From: Bacillota bacterium
Lineage (GTDB): Bacteria > Bacillota > Sulfobacillia > Sulfobacillales > Sulfobacillaceae
DNA length: 64,000 nt
Assembly: GCA_023511625.1 (NCBI GenBank)
Contig: JAIMBD010000003.1
Span: forward strand, 220,223-284,222
Direction of reading: 5' to 3'
The position numbers and the translations under genes are program-made. A model generated the notes under the pieces. It saw only the letters and a program-made list of their open reading frames with translations. It made no database searches and was not told the DNA's origin. Of the stretch, positions 17,019 through 24,283 are shown piece by piece (position 1 is the first letter of the stretch; the number at the start of each line of letters is the position of its first letter).

Positions 17019-17024
17019 ATTATA
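17019..17024 (-). promoter_or_regulatory. Perfect -10 box giving a leaderless MFS message
   Basis: TATAAT on the minus strand ends 6 bases before the ATG at 17012. Initiation normally falls about 7 bases downstream of the -10 element, which is the A of the ATG. There is no clear -35 box and no ribosome site, which together favour a leaderless transcript. Confidence 0.5.
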
Positions 17025-17338
17025 GCCCACGGGGTGGGATCCAGCGTCGGCCGTCCGCATTTGCCTTCTGCGGGCGACTTTCCTGCGCACTGCCATTCAC
17101 AGGGCCGCCCGACGGGCAGCCCGCCCTTTAGGGACGATGGCCTGCCGGGAGCGGCCCCGGCCTATCTGGCCGGCTGGGGGACGGCAGCGATGGGCCGCCG
17201 GGGATCGCGTTTACGGCATCTTTTGACCGAGACCCTCCCACTCAGGTGTCGCCAGACTGCCTCACCTGCCAGGAGGCCCGAAGCTCGAGGCGCCGATGCC
17301 GGGCGCGGGGTGCGTCGAGGCAGGCCCGTGGGCGGCGG
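17025..17338. other. Intergenic stretch without a convincing gene
   Basis: About 310 bases between the MFS promoter and the end of the molybdopterin oxidoreductase. Open frames here lack ribosome sites and any recognisable similarity. GC-rich dyads around 17101-17125 (GGGCCGCCCGACGGGC) could mark the end of the oxidoreductase transcript, but none forms a long uninterrupted stem. Confidence 0.5.
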
Positions 17339-18439
17339 TTACACCGACCATGGGCGGTAGGAACCCAGGAAGGCATCTTGGGGGTAGCCGCGCACCTCCC
17401 AGTACCCCAGCCGATCGTGCCGACCGCAGTCGATCTGGACCAGCCATTTGATCGACTTGTAGCCGTACATGCCGGGCACTACCAGTCGGACGGGGTAGCC
17501 CTGCGCGACCGGCAAGGGTCGGCCATCCATGGACCAAATCACCAAGGGGTGGAATTGGCGGATCTGGCCTGCGGACAAGCTCTCGGTATACACGCCGTCC
17601 CCGGACAAAAAGCGGACCCAGGGAAACCGTCCCGGATCCCAGCCTGCTCGGCGAAGCAGCTCCGCCAGCTCCACTCCTTCCACCTGCAAGCCCGGCACGG
17701 CCCACCCGGTCACGCAGTGGAACGTAAAGCGGCGGCGAACCCGAGGCATCGCCTTGAGGGCCGCCAGGGACCACTCCTTTCGCGGTGCGCCGGCTACTGT
17801 CCACTTGAGGCGGTACTGGACCGCGGAAATGGTGGGAAAGCCACCGACCACCGTATAGGGGATAAATCCAGGCAGGGCCTCGATGGGGCCAGATTGGGGC
17901 GGAGGTTGGATCAAGGGACCGGTCGCGACCCGCACGAGATCCGGCAGCGCCCCCAAGGCCGGCAGGGACACCAAGGCGGCCCCGGCCCAACGCAGAAAGC
18001 GCCGGCGCGACCACCGCCGACCGGCCGGCGTGGCCGACCTTCGCCGCCGCGGCCGCTGTTGCACCAGATGCCACAGCGTCCACAGGACCAAGGCGGCGGC
18101 AAAGCTGGCGTGTCCTACTGTGGCCAAGGCGTGGACCCAAGTTGGGCCCACCAACAGGCCGATCCCGGTGACACTCAGTCCCGCAAGCCACGCGAATCCC
18201 CAGCGGGCCCAGCCCGCCGATTGGGGGGGCCAGGGGAAAAAGCGCGCCGCCCACCCCACCAAAGCCACTCCGTAGGCCATCCCTCCGAGGTCGTGCAGGG
18301 CTTGCACCCAGGGCAACGCGCCGCCCAACGCCGTGCGCCAGTTCGGCAAGAACAGCCCGAGCCCGGTAAACGTCAGCCCGGCCAAGATGGCGGCGTGCCG
18401 CCAGTGCCGGCGTCGCCACCGGGACGCCTCCACCGCCAC
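17339..18439 (-). CDS. Membrane-anchored molybdopterin-dependent oxidoreductase (sulfite-oxidase fold)
   Basis: 366 residues from a GTG with AAGGAGGTGGGCCC. The first 130 residues hold four hydrophobic helices with histidines suited to b-type heme (LHDLGGMAYG, TWVHALATVGHASF, TLWHLVQQ). A twin-arginine-like RRRFLRWAGAALVSLPALG segment follows as a fifth helix. Then comes a SUOX-type Moco domain with the Mo-ligand Cys in TFHCVTGWAVPG and the closing VPGMYGYKSIKWLVQID. It resembles a fusion of an MsrQ/b561-like membrane subunit with an MsrP-like catalytic domain. It is presumably outside the membrane and may repair or oxidise sulfur or nitrogen oxides. Confidence 0.85.
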   Translation of the reverse strand: MAVEASRWRRRHWRHAAILAGLTFTGLGLFLPNWRTALGGALPWVQALHDLGGMAYGVALVGWAARFFPWPPQSAGWARWGFAWLAGLSVTGIGLLVGPTWVHALATVGHASFAAALVLWTLWHLVQQRPRRRRSATPAGRRWSRRRFLRWAGAALVSLPALGALPDLVRVATGPLIQPPPQSGPIEALPGFIPYTVVGGFPTISAVQYRLKWTVAGAPRKEWSLAALKAMPRVRRRFTFHCVTGWAVPGLQVEGVELAELLRRAGWDPGRFPWVRFLSGDGVYTESLSAGQIRQFHPLVIWSMDGRPLPVAQGYPVRLVVPGMYGYKSIKWLVQIDCGRHDRLGYWEVRGYPQDAFLGSYRPWSV

Positions 18440-18517
18440 GGGCCCACCTCCTTCCTGGGGGAACCCCTGCCGAAGAGCCCGCCGCCGATAGAAAAAGGTC
18501 TGGCCTCTTTGCCTGTT

Positions 18518-18546
18518 ACTATAGGCCGCCCGGCAAATCCGGTAAA
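18518..18546 (-). promoter_or_regulatory. SigA-type promoter for the molybdopterin oxidoreductase
   Basis: On the minus strand TTTACC (complement of 18541-18546) and TATAGT (complement of 18518-18523) are separated by exactly 17 bases. This predicts a leader of about 70 bases ahead of the GTG at 18439. Confidence 0.6.
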
Positions 18547-18606
18547 GTAAAACCGACGAGCCCAAGGCAACGAGATCGGGAAGAGCGGGGAGAAGGAGGT
18601 CGCACG

Positions 18607-19608
18607 ATGGCCGAGGTGTTGTGGATAGGCGGCGGCAACCTGCCCGTCGCCGAGGTGATGGCCGAGGTGGGCGCCCCGGTGGCGTGGGACAGGGTGGCGC
18701 CGGACCCGGTGGAGGTGCGCCGCCGCATCGGCGCGGCGGAGGTGGTGGTGACGGCCGTCTTTACCCGGGAGATGGCGGAGGCCGCCCACCGCTTGCGCTT
18801 CATTCAGTGCTATACCAATGGGCTCGACGGTCTCGACTGGAGTGCCATTCCCCCCGGCGTGACGGTGGCGCGGGTCTCGGGGCACGGCACCTCCGTGGCC
18901 GAACATGCGTTGGGCTTGTGGTTAGCCGTGGCCAAGCAGATCGCACTGAGCCATCGCCACCTTTTGGCCCATCAATGGACCGATGGGTATTGGGGCAACG
19001 GCCCGTTCCTGCCCGAGCTTTCGGGGCAGCGAGCGCTGGCCGTGGGACTCGGAGAGATCGCGCGGGCCTTCATGGCTCTGACGGCCGGGTTCCGGCTCAC
19101 GTGGCGGGCAGTGCGGCGTCATCCCGAGCGCGGTGGTCCCCCGGGGGTTGAGGTGGCGGGCGTGGAGGCCCTGGCCGCTTGGTGCGAGTGGGCCGACCTC
19201 ATCCTGGTGGCGGCGCCCCTGACCGATGAGACCCGCGGGCTCATCGGCCGCGACGTGTTGCGGCACGCCAATCCCCGCGCCATCTTGGTCAACGTGGCGC
19301 GAGCCGACCTCATCGACCACGCCGCCCTCTATGAGGCGTTGACCAGCGGGCGGCTGGCCGGAGCAGGACTGGACCTGCCCACGACGGTTCCCGGTAGGGC
19401 CGGCGAGGCACCGGCGCCGTTTGGGGACATTGGACTGGAAGCGCTGCCCAACGTGGTGGTGACGCCGCACGTGGCGGCTTGGACCGAAGCCACCCAGCGC
19501 CGCCGTCTGAAAGCAGTGGCGTCAAACCTGCGCGCCTGGTTTGCCGGGGCTCCCTTGCGCCATCAAGTGGCCGGGCCGGCCGCCTCTTCGGAGGTCGACG
19601 AAGAATGA
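18607..19608 (+). CDS. D-isomer-specific 2-hydroxyacid dehydrogenase family protein, divergent
   Basis: 333 residues with GGAGAAGGAGG upstream. The NAD-binding region (GQRALAVGLGEIARAFM) keeps GLG but has Ala where GxGxxG normally has its last Gly. LILVAAPLTDETRGLIG, ILVNVARADLID (the Arg) and VVVTPHVAAWT (the His) are in place. The catalytic Glu segment (normally DVFxxEP) reads GLDLPTTVPGRAGE, so the triad may be incomplete. It probably reduces a 2-keto acid or is an NAD-binding derivative. The stop overlaps the lrgA start (ATGA). Confidence 0.8.
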   Translation: MAEVLWIGGGNLPVAEVMAEVGAPVAWDRVAPDPVEVRRRIGAAEVVVTAVFTREMAEAAHRLRFIQCYTNGLDGLDWSAIPPGVTVARVSGHGTSVAEHALGLWLAVAKQIALSHRHLLAHQWTDGYWGNGPFLPELSGQRALAVGLGEIARAFMALTAGFRLTWRAVRRHPERGGPPGVEVAGVEALAAWCEWADLILVAAPLTDETRGLIGRDVLRHANPRAILVNVARADLIDHAALYEALTSGRLAGAGLDLPTTVPGRAGEAPAPFGDIGLEALPNVVVTPHVAAWTEATQRRRLKAVASNLRAWFAGAPLRHQVAGPAASSEVDEE

Positions 19609-19994
19609 GAGCCGCTGCGGTGCTGTTGGGGTTCGAGGCCTTGGGTTATGTGCTGAGCCGCCTGTTGCCGTGGCCGGTTCCCGATACCGTGCTGGGCATG
19701 GTGCTTTTGGCGGTGGCCCTAAACCGCGGATGGATTCCCCTCAGTTGGGTGCAGGCGGGCGCCGATTTTCTCTTGCGGTGGCTGGCCCTTTTTTTCGTGC
19801 CCCTGGTGGTGGCGGGAATTCCAGTGCTGACGGCATTAGGCGGGCGCGCAGCGGCCTTCGTCGCAGTCGTGGCCGTCTCGACGGCGGCCGGGCTCTTTAC
19901 GGCCGGCTGGGTGGTGGCAGGTGGCCGGGAGAACGTAGCCCCCAACCGCACAGCCCGAGACGCCGAGGAGCCTTTGGGGGGAGCCGGGCGATGA
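19605..19994 (+). CDS. lrgA: LrgA/CidA-like holin-type membrane protein
   Basis: 129 residues, four hydrophobic segments. LPWPVPDTVLGMVLLAVAL is the diagnostic stretch (the family has P-x-P-G-x-[LIV]-G-M). DFLLRWLALFFVPLVVAGI also matches. The start ATG overlaps the dehydrogenase stop, and its own stop overlaps the lrgB start (ATGA). With LrgB it forms a membrane system linked to pyruvate/acetate transport and control of murein hydrolases. Confidence 0.88.
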   Translation: MRAAAVLLGFEALGYVLSRLLPWPVPDTVLGMVLLAVALNRGWIPLSWVQAGADFLLRWLALFFVPLVVAGIPVLTALGGRAAAFVAVVAVSTAAGLFTAGWVVAGGRENVAPNRTARDAEEPLGGAGR

Positions 19995-20647
19995 ATGCGG
20001 TGTGGTTGGCCGTGACGGTGCTTTTGTTTGGCGGGTTGCGCCGGGCAGAGCGCCCATGGAGCCGGGGTTGGGCGCTGCCGGTGGCGGCCGTGGCGCTGTG
20101 GGGAGGGCTCAACGTGTTTGGCGTGCCCCCGGCGGCTTACAGCGCCGCCACCGGCCTTCTGACGTTCTGGCTCGGTCCGGCCACGGTGGCCATGGCGGTG
20201 CCGCTCGTGCGCCACTGGCCCGCCATTGCGCGCCGGTGGCCGCGGGTCTTGGTCGGTGTAGGCGCGGGGGCAGCAGTCAGCACCGGCATTGCGGCCCTCC
20301 TCTCGTGGTGGTGGGGGCTGGGCCCGCTCTGGCGGTCGGTGTTGCCCCACACCGCCACCACGCCCATCGCGCTGCCATTGGTGGCGGCCTTGGGAGGCAC
20401 TCCGGCCTTGGGCGCCGTGGCCACCGTCCTGACCGGATTGGTAGGGAGCTTGATTGGACCGGCCGGGCTGGGGCGAATGGGGATCCAGGACCCCTTGGCG
20501 CAAGGCGTGGCACTGGGAGCTGCCAGTTCCGGGATCGGCACCGCTCGGGCGTTGGCCGAAAGCCCGGCCATGGGGGCTGTAGCCGGGCTGGCCATGGCCT
20601 TGGCGGGCCTTGCAGTGACGGCGATGGTCTTGCCGTGGGCGCGGTGA
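19991..20647 (+). CDS. lrgB: LrgB/CidB-like membrane protein
   Basis: 218 residues with about six helices. TFWLGPATVAMAVPLVRHW, LPHTATTPIALPL and the GIGTARALAESPAMGAVAG signature identify LrgB/YohK. The usual HAIGTA motif reads SSGIGTA, a change at a conserved His. It pairs with LrgA directly upstream. The three-gene unit dehydrogenase-lrgA-lrgB fits a keto-acid or hydroxy-acid uptake and reduction role, which is inference. It converges with the acyltransferase gene 15 bases away. Confidence 0.9.
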   Translation: MNAVWLAVTVLLFGGLRRAERPWSRGWALPVAAVALWGGLNVFGVPPAAYSAATGLLTFWLGPATVAMAVPLVRHWPAIARRWPRVLVGVGAGAAVSTGIAALLSWWWGLGPLWRSVLPHTATTPIALPLVAALGGTPALGAVATVLTGLVGSLIGPAGLGRMGIQDPLAQGVALGAASSGIGTARALAESPAMGAVAGLAMALAGLAVTAMVLPWAR

Positions 20648-20662
20648 CGGCGGACCGTTGGG

Positions 20663-21811
20663 CTAAGCCTCGGCCTTCCGGGCTTGCGACCGGGGTAGGG
20701 CAGGGCTCGCGGCCCATCCCCAGCGCTGAATCAGCCGGCGGCCGAGCGCCTGACCCGGCCGTTCCACCAATTGATACCCCACCTCGCCCGCTGCGGCGGT
20801 AAGGAGCAGGGCTGCGCCTAAGCGAATCCAAAAAGCCGCTGTCCCGCCGCCTGCAGCCGGTCCCCACTGCAGGACGACCTTGGTCAAGAGGATCCAGTGG
20901 GTGAGGTACCAGCTATAGCTGCGCAGTCCAATGTAGCGCAAAAGGCGCGAGCGGGCGATCCACTGGAACCATGGCAGGCCATGCCAGACCCCCCAGGTCA
21001 GGCCCGCCACCGGCACTGCCCACACCGCTGCCGTGACCGCCAGCGGCCACCGCCTGAGCGCTGTCAGGGCAAACAGCGCCGCCACCGCCCACGGACCGAA
21101 GCGGCGCAGCGCGCCTTGGGGCGGCGCCGAGCGAAAGACCCAAAGCCCTACCAAGAACGCCGGCAACTGGGTGAAAAACGACCACGCCGGGTAGCCGGTG
21201 GCCCACACCGGCCAAGGCCCACCCCGCCAAGCCCGCAGAATCCACGGCCAAGCCAGGGCCAGGCCCCAGCCCCAAATCGCCACGCGACGCCATCGGCCTT
21301 GCGCCTGGAGGTTCATGATCCACGGGAAGAGGGCGTAGAAGCTCACCTCTACGGCGATCGACCACTCGACCCCAATCCAGGAGTTCTGGGTGGCCGGGAG
21401 CCATCCAAATATGAACGTCAGATGAGCCAGTAAATTCTGCCAAGAGAACACCGCCCCCGGGGGACCCGGAGGAGCTGCTTGGGGATTCCCGGCTCCGACG
21501 CCCCAAGTCACGCCCAAGACGACGTAAAACAAGGGGGCGATGCGCCACCAACGCCGCGCCCAGAATGCCCACTGCGGGCGCGGGTCGCGCGCCGCGCGCC
21601 GCTCCCACGTCAGGGCCAACGTCAGCGCGCTGACGGCAAAAAACAAGCCCACGCCGTGGGCCCCGTGCTCGACGGTGTGCCGCCACCACCAGCCCCACTG
21701 GGCCCGCACCACCCAAACGTGAAAGGCCACCACGCCTAAAATGGCAAGTCCCCGGAGCGCATCCAGTCCGGGATTGCGCATCGCTCCCGGCCCGGTGTCG
21801 CCGTGGTTCAC
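20663..21811 (-). CDS. Acyltransferase 3 family membrane protein (OafA/YrhL type)
   Basis: 382 residues from a GTG with GGAAGGAGAGG; the ATG ten codons later is an alternative. Opening GLDALRGLAILGVVAFHVWV carries the catalytic His, and RRWWRIAPLFYVVL plus WSIAVEVSFYALFPWI are typical. About ten helices. No C-terminal SGNH domain is present. These enzymes O-acylate cell-surface polysaccharides, peptidoglycan or lipids. It is divergent from the dacF-like gene with about 120 bases between them. Confidence 0.9.
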   Translation of the reverse strand: MNHGDTGPGAMRNPGLDALRGLAILGVVAFHVWVVRAQWGWWWRHTVEHGAHGVGLFFAVSALTLALTWERRAARDPRPQWAFWARRWWRIAPLFYVVLGVTWGVGAGNPQAAPPGPPGAVFSWQNLLAHLTFIFGWLPATQNSWIGVEWSIAVEVSFYALFPWIMNLQAQGRWRRVAIWGWGLALAWPWILRAWRGGPWPVWATGYPAWSFFTQLPAFLVGLWVFRSAPPQGALRRFGPWAVAALFALTALRRWPLAVTAAVWAVPVAGLTWGVWHGLPWFQWIARSRLLRYIGLRSYSWYLTHWILLTKVVLQWGPAAGGGTAAFWIRLGAALLLTAAAGEVGYQLVERPGQALGRRLIQRWGWAASPALPRSQARKAEA

Positions 21812-21931
21812 CGTTGCCCCTCTCCTTCCTTTCGCAGGGTAAACGCGCCACGTCGGCGGTGTCAATTGGGTGGCCAGAGCCGGGGGATCGACCGCACTGC
21901 AATGGGGATACTGGGCCAGGGAGGGGAGAGC

Positions 21932-23077
21932 ATGGCCCTATGGGCAAAGCGACTGGCGGCGGCGCTTTTGGCCTGGGTGGGCGTCGCAGGCGCAACGGTT
22001 CCGGTGCGGGCGGCCGCGGCTCCGCCGGCATTGAGCGCACGGGCCGCCGTGCTCATCGATGCCCGTACCGGCGCCATCCTGTACGAGAAAGACGCCTTTC
22101 GGCAGATGGACCCCGCCAGTCTGACCAAGATGATGACCGCCTACTTGGTGATTCGGCACGGAAATCTGGGGCGGACCGTCACAGTGTCCAAGGCGGCGGC
22201 CCAGGTGGGGGGATCCCGCATGCACCTGGACGCTGGGGATGAATACACCGTGCACGACCTGTTGAGGGGGCTACTGGTGCGATCCGGCAACGATGCCGCC
22301 GTGGCCCTGGCGGAGGCAGAGGCCGGGACGGTGGAACGATTCGTGGCGCAGATGAACATGACGGCCCAGGCGTTGGGAGCGTTCAACACCCAGTTCGAGA
22401 ACCCCAATGGGCTGACAGCGCCGGGCCACGTGTCCACGGCCTACGACCTGGCTCTGATCGCCCGCGCCGCCCTCAACCTGCCCGAATTCCGAGAGATCGT
22501 GCGGCAGCGCGAAGTAGCCGTGACCGAACTTCGGCGCGGGCGGCGTCGCGTGTTGCACAACACCAACCTTTTACTCGAGGCCTTTCCCGGCGCCGACGGG
22601 GTCAAGACCGGAACCACCACGGCTGCTGGTAAGTGTCTTGCGGCCTCCGCCACGCGCGAGGGCCAGCAGCTGATCGCCGTGGTCCTGAAAAGTCGCGACC
22701 GCTGGCAGGATGCGGCGCGCCTGTTGCAGTGGGGCTTCGACTACTGGCAGACGGTGCAAGCGGTGGCTCCCGGACAGCCGTGGGGAACCGTGGCCGTCCG
22801 CGACGGCCTCCGCCCGTCCGTGGCGGCCGTGGCGGCCCGGGCGGTGTGGACCGTCCTGCCTCGCGGGGAGGAGCCCACGGTGCGCGTGGTGTTGCCGGCC
22901 ACGGTGCAGGCGCCGGTGGCCCGGGGCCAGCGTCTGGGCCAGGTGGCCGTGCTCTCGCCGGTGGAACCCGTCGCGCGCAGCCCTTTGGTGGCGGCAGAGG
23001 CCGTACGGTCGAGAGGGTGGTGGTCCTGGTGGGTCCACTGGCTCGGATGGCTCAACTACGGCGACGGGGCGGGCTGA
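21932..23077 (+). CDS. D-alanyl-D-alanine carboxypeptidase (DacF/PBP5 type)
   Basis: 381 residues from an ATG preceded by GGGAGGGGAGAG. The Sec signal peptide ends near Ala28 (VPVRAAAA). The penicillin-binding motifs are complete: SLTK at 63-66, SGN at 118-120 and KTGT at 225-228. The C-terminal PBP5-like beta domain is followed by a Trp-rich amphipathic stretch (WWSWWVHWLGWL) that fits the membrane anchor of this family. It trims the terminal D-Ala of peptidoglycan stem peptides. Several Bacillus homologues act in spore cortex maturation. Confidence 0.93.
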   Translation: MALWAKRLAAALLAWVGVAGATVPVRAAAAPPALSARAAVLIDARTGAILYEKDAFRQMDPASLTKMMTAYLVIRHGNLGRTVTVSKAAAQVGGSRMHLDAGDEYTVHDLLRGLLVRSGNDAAVALAEAEAGTVERFVAQMNMTAQALGAFNTQFENPNGLTAPGHVSTAYDLALIARAALNLPEFREIVRQREVAVTELRRGRRRVLHNTNLLLEAFPGADGVKTGTTTAAGKCLAASATREGQQLIAVVLKSRDRWQDAARLLQWGFDYWQTVQAVAPGQPWGTVAVRDGLRPSVAAVAARAVWTVLPRGEEPTVRVVLPATVQAPVARGQRLGQVAVLSPVEPVARSPLVAAEAVRSRGWWSWWVHWLGWLNYGDGAG

Positions 23078-23088
23078 CGGCCCGCCCC
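23066..23088. terminator. Bidirectional GC hairpin between dac and pdaB
   Basis: GGGGCGGGC and GCCCGCCCC make a perfect 9-bp stem; the 5-base loop contains the dac TGA stop. It lies between convergent genes and has no U-tract on either strand. Confidence 0.6.
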
Positions 23089-23093
23089 GCCAT

Positions 23094-23837
23094 CTACCCC
23101 CGGAAATCCGGCCGCCCGTAAGTCAGGAGTTGCTTTAACGTGACCAACCGCCAGCCGCGGGCTTGGAGCCCGGACAAGATGGCCGGCAGGGCTTGGTCGG
23201 TCTGGCGACAGGTGTCGGAGGCGTGAAGGAGGATGATGTCGCCAGGAAAGGCCCGATCTACCACGCGGCGGACGATGGTCTGGACGCCAGGATTCATCCA
23301 GTCGCGGGAATCGGTGCCCCAGGTCACCGTGGTGTAACCCAAGGATCGCGCGGCGCGGATGGAGGTAGGAGAAAAGTCCCCGTTGGGCGGGCGGATGAAG
23401 GTGGGCTTCTGTCCACTCAAGGCCCGCAACACCGCGTCGGCCCGGCGAATGTTATCGACCACGCCTTGGTAGGAGAGCTGCGAGAAGTTGACATGAGCCC
23501 AGCCGTGGGACTCGATTTCATACCCGGCTTGGGCCATTTGCCGCACCAGTTGCGGGTTTTGGGCCGCCCACGGGCCCGAGAGGAAGAACGTGGCCGGGAC
23601 GTGGTCATGCTCTAAGATCGCCAAGATCTTGGGCGGCATGCGCGTGCCCCATGAGATGTCAAACGTCAATGCCACCACTTTGTCTTGGGTAATGACTTGG
23701 CGCAGGCTATATCGGTCCTGCGGCGGAAGCGGTGCCGCGCGGCCCTGACCTCCGAGGGCCACCACCAAGGCCGCGACGGCGGCGAGGACCGCCCCCACGG
23801 CCGCGCGCCGGATCCACGGCGCATGAGCGCGGGTCAT
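23094..23837 (-). CDS. Polysaccharide deacetylase, PdaB-like sporulation type
   Basis: 247 residues with an AAAGGAGGAG site. The N-terminal signal anchor covers residues 10-30. The NodB domain has VALTFDISWG (Asp60), the exact variant found in Bacillus PdaB, instead of the common TFDDG. Zinc ligands His111 and His115 lie in SHGWAHVNF, and RPPNGDF, TWGTDSRDW and ILLHASD follow. PdaB maintains spores after late sporulation, probably by acting on peptidoglycan. The leader carries a purine-rich tandem repeat (described separately). Confidence 0.88.
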   Translation of the reverse strand: MTRAHAPWIRRAAVGAVLAAVAALVVALGGQGRAAPLPPQDRYSLRQVITQDKVVALTFDISWGTRMPPKILAILEHDHVPATFFLSGPWAAQNPQLVRQMAQAGYEIESHGWAHVNFSQLSYQGVVDNIRRADAVLRALSGQKPTFIRPPNGDFSPTSIRAARSLGYTTVTWGTDSRDWMNPGVQTIVRRVVDRAFPGDIILLHASDTCRQTDQALPAILSGLQARGWRLVTLKQLLTYGRPDFRG

Positions 23838-24283
23838 GCCATCTCCTCCTTTGCTTTGGCTTCTTACTCTTTCCTTCTTGCTTCATTTGCTTCTCTTGCT
23901 TCTCTTGCTTCTCTTCTTGGGGAAGCAAAAGGACTTCGTACCTGCGCCGGGACCGCTGATGGCGTCGGGAGGCCATGGAGACCCCAGCGACGTCACGCCG
24001 CTTTGTGGCAGGCGGGCCGAGTCCGCAGGGCGGGGGGCGCGCGCCGCACTGCAGGGACGCGCCACCGAATGCCGGGCCCCAGGCGGTCCTTCGGCATGCC
24101 TTTGGGCGCGGGAAAATTCTTCCGCCCGCGGCAGGATCGGCGGGAGGGCATCGGGAATCTTCTCTGCCGGATGCCCAAGCCCGTCCCCGGCTAGCGTCTG
24201 GGGTAAAGTCGGCGATTATGCGCGCCCGGGACGGGTTTTGCTGGGGACGCGGGAACCCCGGCCGAAAGAGGAGGGAGTCGGGC
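23838..24283. other. Intergenic region between divergent pdaB and an MFS gene
   Basis: About 445 bases. The half next to pdaB is a pyrimidine-rich (plus strand) tract with the tandem repeat at 23879-23914. The rest is GC-rich, with only weakly supported frames. The open frame of the MFS gene continues upstream through part of this region, but the start at 24284 has the only good ribosome site. No strong promoter or hairpin is seen. Confidence 0.5.
23879..23914. repeat. Four tandem 9-mers in the pdaB leader
   Basis: Unit TGCTTCTCT is repeated exactly three times (23888-23914) after a variant TGCTTCATT (23879-23887). In the pdaB mRNA this becomes AGAGAAGCA repeats about 40-75 bases upstream of the start. 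It stands out against the GC-rich surroundings. Confidence 0.85.

Noticed and set aside
17262..18419. 385-codon minus-strand frame overlapping the molybdopterin oxidoreductase
   Set aside because: The competing frame has the SUOX Cys motif, membrane helices, a ribosome site and a good promoter.
23879..23914. Tandem 9-mers considered as a CRISPR array
   Set aside because: Units are contiguous, 9 bases long, with no spacers and no cas genes nearby.
23975..24283. N-terminal extension of the MFS gene at 24284
   Set aside because: The extra 103 codons are Arg/Pro/Gly-rich and the ribosome site and typical MFS beginning are at 24284.
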